From NCBI GenBank assembly GCA_009781525.1, contig WQXZ01000089.1, positions 1-7,211 of the forward strand: a DNA stretch of 7,211 nt, read 5' to 3'. Position 1 is the stretch's first letter, and every line of letters starts with the position of its first letter. This document shows, piece by piece, positions 6,053 through 7,211 of this stretch. Both the position numbers and the translations under genes were made by a program. The notes under the pieces are model-generated. The model was not told the origin of the DNA. It saw only the letters and a program-made list of their open reading frames with translations, and ran no database searches. This stretch comes from Coriobacteriia bacterium. Lineage in GTDB: Bacteria; Actinomycetota; Coriobacteriia; Coriobacteriales; UBA8131.

Positions 6053-7057
6053 TTAGTTCATGCGCTCGATGAAGTAATCCGCCATTGATAGCAGTAGGTC
6101 AAGGTGTTTTCCGGTAGGTAGATTTGCTGATAGCTCGGCTTTGGCCTGGGAGACGATCGCGCGAGCGTGATTGCGAGCGAAGTCCAGTGAGCCGCTGTCC
6201 TGCATGATCTCGACTGCTCTGGCCAGTTGGTCAAGGTTATCGGTTTTGGCTTTGAGTATCGTCACCAGCTCCGCGGCGTCGGGTGAACTCAAAATGGCGT
6301 GTACGACCATCATGGTGCGTTTGCCTTCGGTGATGTCGTTACGGAAGTCTTTTTTAGTTGTTGAGGGCTCACCGATCAGGTTCAGCAGGTCGTCTTGGAT
6401 CTGGAAAGCCAGCCCTGTAGCGATGCCGAAGGCGCGAAGAGCTTCTACCTGCTCGTCACTGGCTCCGCCGACGATGGCACCGACCGCCAGAGGGGTTCCG
6501 CCAGAGTAGAAAGCAGTCTTGTGGGTTGCCATGAGCAGATAGTCTTCGATGGTGATGTCAAAGCGCTCGTCTCTTGCCCAGCCGATGTCGAGAGCCTGGC
6601 CTTCGATAGTACGGGTTGTCATCTTGACTAGCTCGTCAAGCACCCTCACCTTCATGCTGTCACTCATGTTCTCGTCTTCGAGAACGCGCCCGGTGACCTG
6701 CGATAGCGCCAAGTCACCAGTATTGATTGCCAGTCCGACACCGATAGTCAGGTGCAGGCAGGGTTTGCCACGACGCAGTAGAGAGTCGTCGGCGATGTCG
6801 TCATGAATCAGAGCCGCGGTGTGGAAGTGCTCGATTGCAGAAGCTGCGCTGCGCGCCTGGTCAGCGTTGCCGCCAACAGCTAAACAAGCCAGCTCGGTGA
6901 CAAGCGGCCTGTGGCGCTTGCCGCTATTAGCCGAAAAGTCTGCCAGTGGCTGGTACAGGTAGTTCTGCATGTCAGCGTTTGGTCTGGTCACATAGTAATC
7001 GCTGACCAGCTGGTTCATTCGCTTGTTGTTTCTTGTTAGATAGGTCTCGAACTTCAT
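6053..7057 (-). CDS. Trans-polyprenyl diphosphate synthase (FPP/GGPP-synthase family)
   Basis: The 334 residues are of normal family length. Landmarks in order: SGKRHRP for diphosphate binding, LIHDDIADDSLLRRGKP with the first Asp-rich motif DDxxD and the following Arg-Arg, KTAFYSGGTPLAVGA, FQIQDDLLN as the second Asp-rich motif, and KKDFRNDITEGKRT. The family condenses isopentenyl diphosphate with an allylic diphosphate to make C15, C20 or longer prenyl chains for quinones, undecaprenyl carriers or carotenoids. Chain length cannot be told from the sequence. The second motif ends in Asn instead of Asp, as in some GGPP synthases. Wording resembles actinobacterial, Coriobacteriia-like homologues. 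The ATG at 7057 has GAGGA about 11 nt upstream. The same frame stays open to the window edge, so a longer N-terminus cannot be excluded, but that stretch is low-complexity repeat DNA. Confidence 0.92.
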   Translation of the reverse strand: MKFETYLTRNNKRMNQLVSDYYVTRPNADMQNYLYQPLADFSANSGKRHRPLVTELACLAVGGNADQARSAASAIEHFHTAALIHDDIADDSLLRRGKPCLHLTIGVGLAINTGDLALSQVTGRVLEDENMSDSMKVRVLDELVKMTTRTIEGQALDIGWARDERFDITIEDYLLMATHKTAFYSGGTPLAVGAIVGGASDEQVEALRAFGIATGLAFQIQDDLLNLIGEPSTTKKDFRNDITEGKRTMMVVHAILSSPDAAELVTILKAKTDNLDQLARAVEIMQDSGSLDFARNHARAIVSQAKAELSANLPTGKHLDLLLSMADYFIERMN

Positions 7058-7123
7058 CTTGTTGTTTTTCCTCGTGTTGCCTGACTTATCGGTGGCTGAT
7101 CGGGGTGGCTTCGTTGCTGTTGC

Positions 7124-7211
7124 CCGCAGCGCGTCGATGGCCGCAGCGCGTCGGCTGCCGCAGCGTTGCCCGCAGTGGGTTGGCTGCAGCAGCGCATTGG
7201 CTGCCGCAGCG
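7124..7211. repeat. Degenerate 17-bp GC-rich tandem repeat at the window edge
   Basis: Units beginning CCGCAGCG lie at 7124-7140, 7141-7157, 7158-7169 (shortened to 12 bp), 7170-7186, 7187-7203 and 7204-7211 (cut by the window). Unit two is CCGCAGCGCGTCGGCTG and the others differ at a few positions. The 17-bp period is not a multiple of three, which argues against a repeated peptide. All six frames are GC-rich and two minus-strand frames stay open. The array sits about 65 bp upstream of the polyprenyl synthetase start, where its promoter or an upstream gene end would be expected. Confidence 0.75.

Noticed and set aside
6171..6806. Several plus-strand open frames opposite the polyprenyl synthetase
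   Set aside because: They overlap one another and lie across the Asp-rich motifs of an unambiguous minus-strand enzyme. None has a recognisable domain.
7124..7211. CRISPR array
   Set aside because: Units are adjacent 17-mers with no spacers, and they are degenerate, so this is a simple tandem repeat.

Overview
The window reads as a bacterial chromosome segment carrying mostly lipid and radical-SAM genes. The polyprenyl synthetase at the right end has the wording typical of Actinomycetota, notably anaerobic Coriobacteriia-like lineages: DDIADD in the first Asp-rich motif, and KDFRNDITEGKRT near the C-terminus. Three radical SAM loci fit an anaerobe or microaerophile. Both points are recognition from memory, so the lineage is tentative. 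Base composition is uneven. By eye, sampled lines fall at about 35-47% GC in the left operon, about 50% in the middle and up to about 65% at the right edge.

Positions 1-203 hold only a possible truncated gene start at the left edge, a very short candidate ORF and a weak terminator. Positions 204-3684 form one tight minus-strand operon of five genes. In transcription order these are a radical SAM enzyme resembling the archaeal tetraether lipid synthase family (Tes, MJ0619/COG1964), an isoprenylcysteine-methyltransferase-like membrane methylase, a DUF4395-like membrane protein, a divergent Lgt-like (prolipoprotein diacylglyceryl transferase fold) protein and a small three-helix membrane protein. 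Gaps are -29 to +11 nt, so the products are probably co-translated. A 177-bp divergent intergenic region separates this operon from a plus-strand HemN/HemW-type radical SAM gene (3862-5115).

From 5146 to 5631 on the minus strand lie three out-of-frame pieces of a third radical SAM gene. They comprise an N-terminus, a mid-barrel segment and an intact Cys-rich C-terminus. The SAM-cluster motif is missing, so I call this a pseudogene. From 5677 to 7057 a second minus-strand operon encodes a trans-polyprenyl diphosphate synthase, a short peptidoglycan-binding-like protein and a previously unlisted 35-residue single-helix peptide, followed by a weak hairpin terminator. The right edge (7124-7211) is a degenerate 17-bp GC-rich tandem repeat.

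The best candidate for an undescribed system is the left operon. An enzyme related to one that joins lipid chains by radical C-C coupling sits with four integral membrane proteins, two of them relatives of lipid- or isoprenoid-modifying enzymes. I infer a membrane lipid or lipoprotein remodelling pathway. The sequence shows the association but does not prove the substrate.
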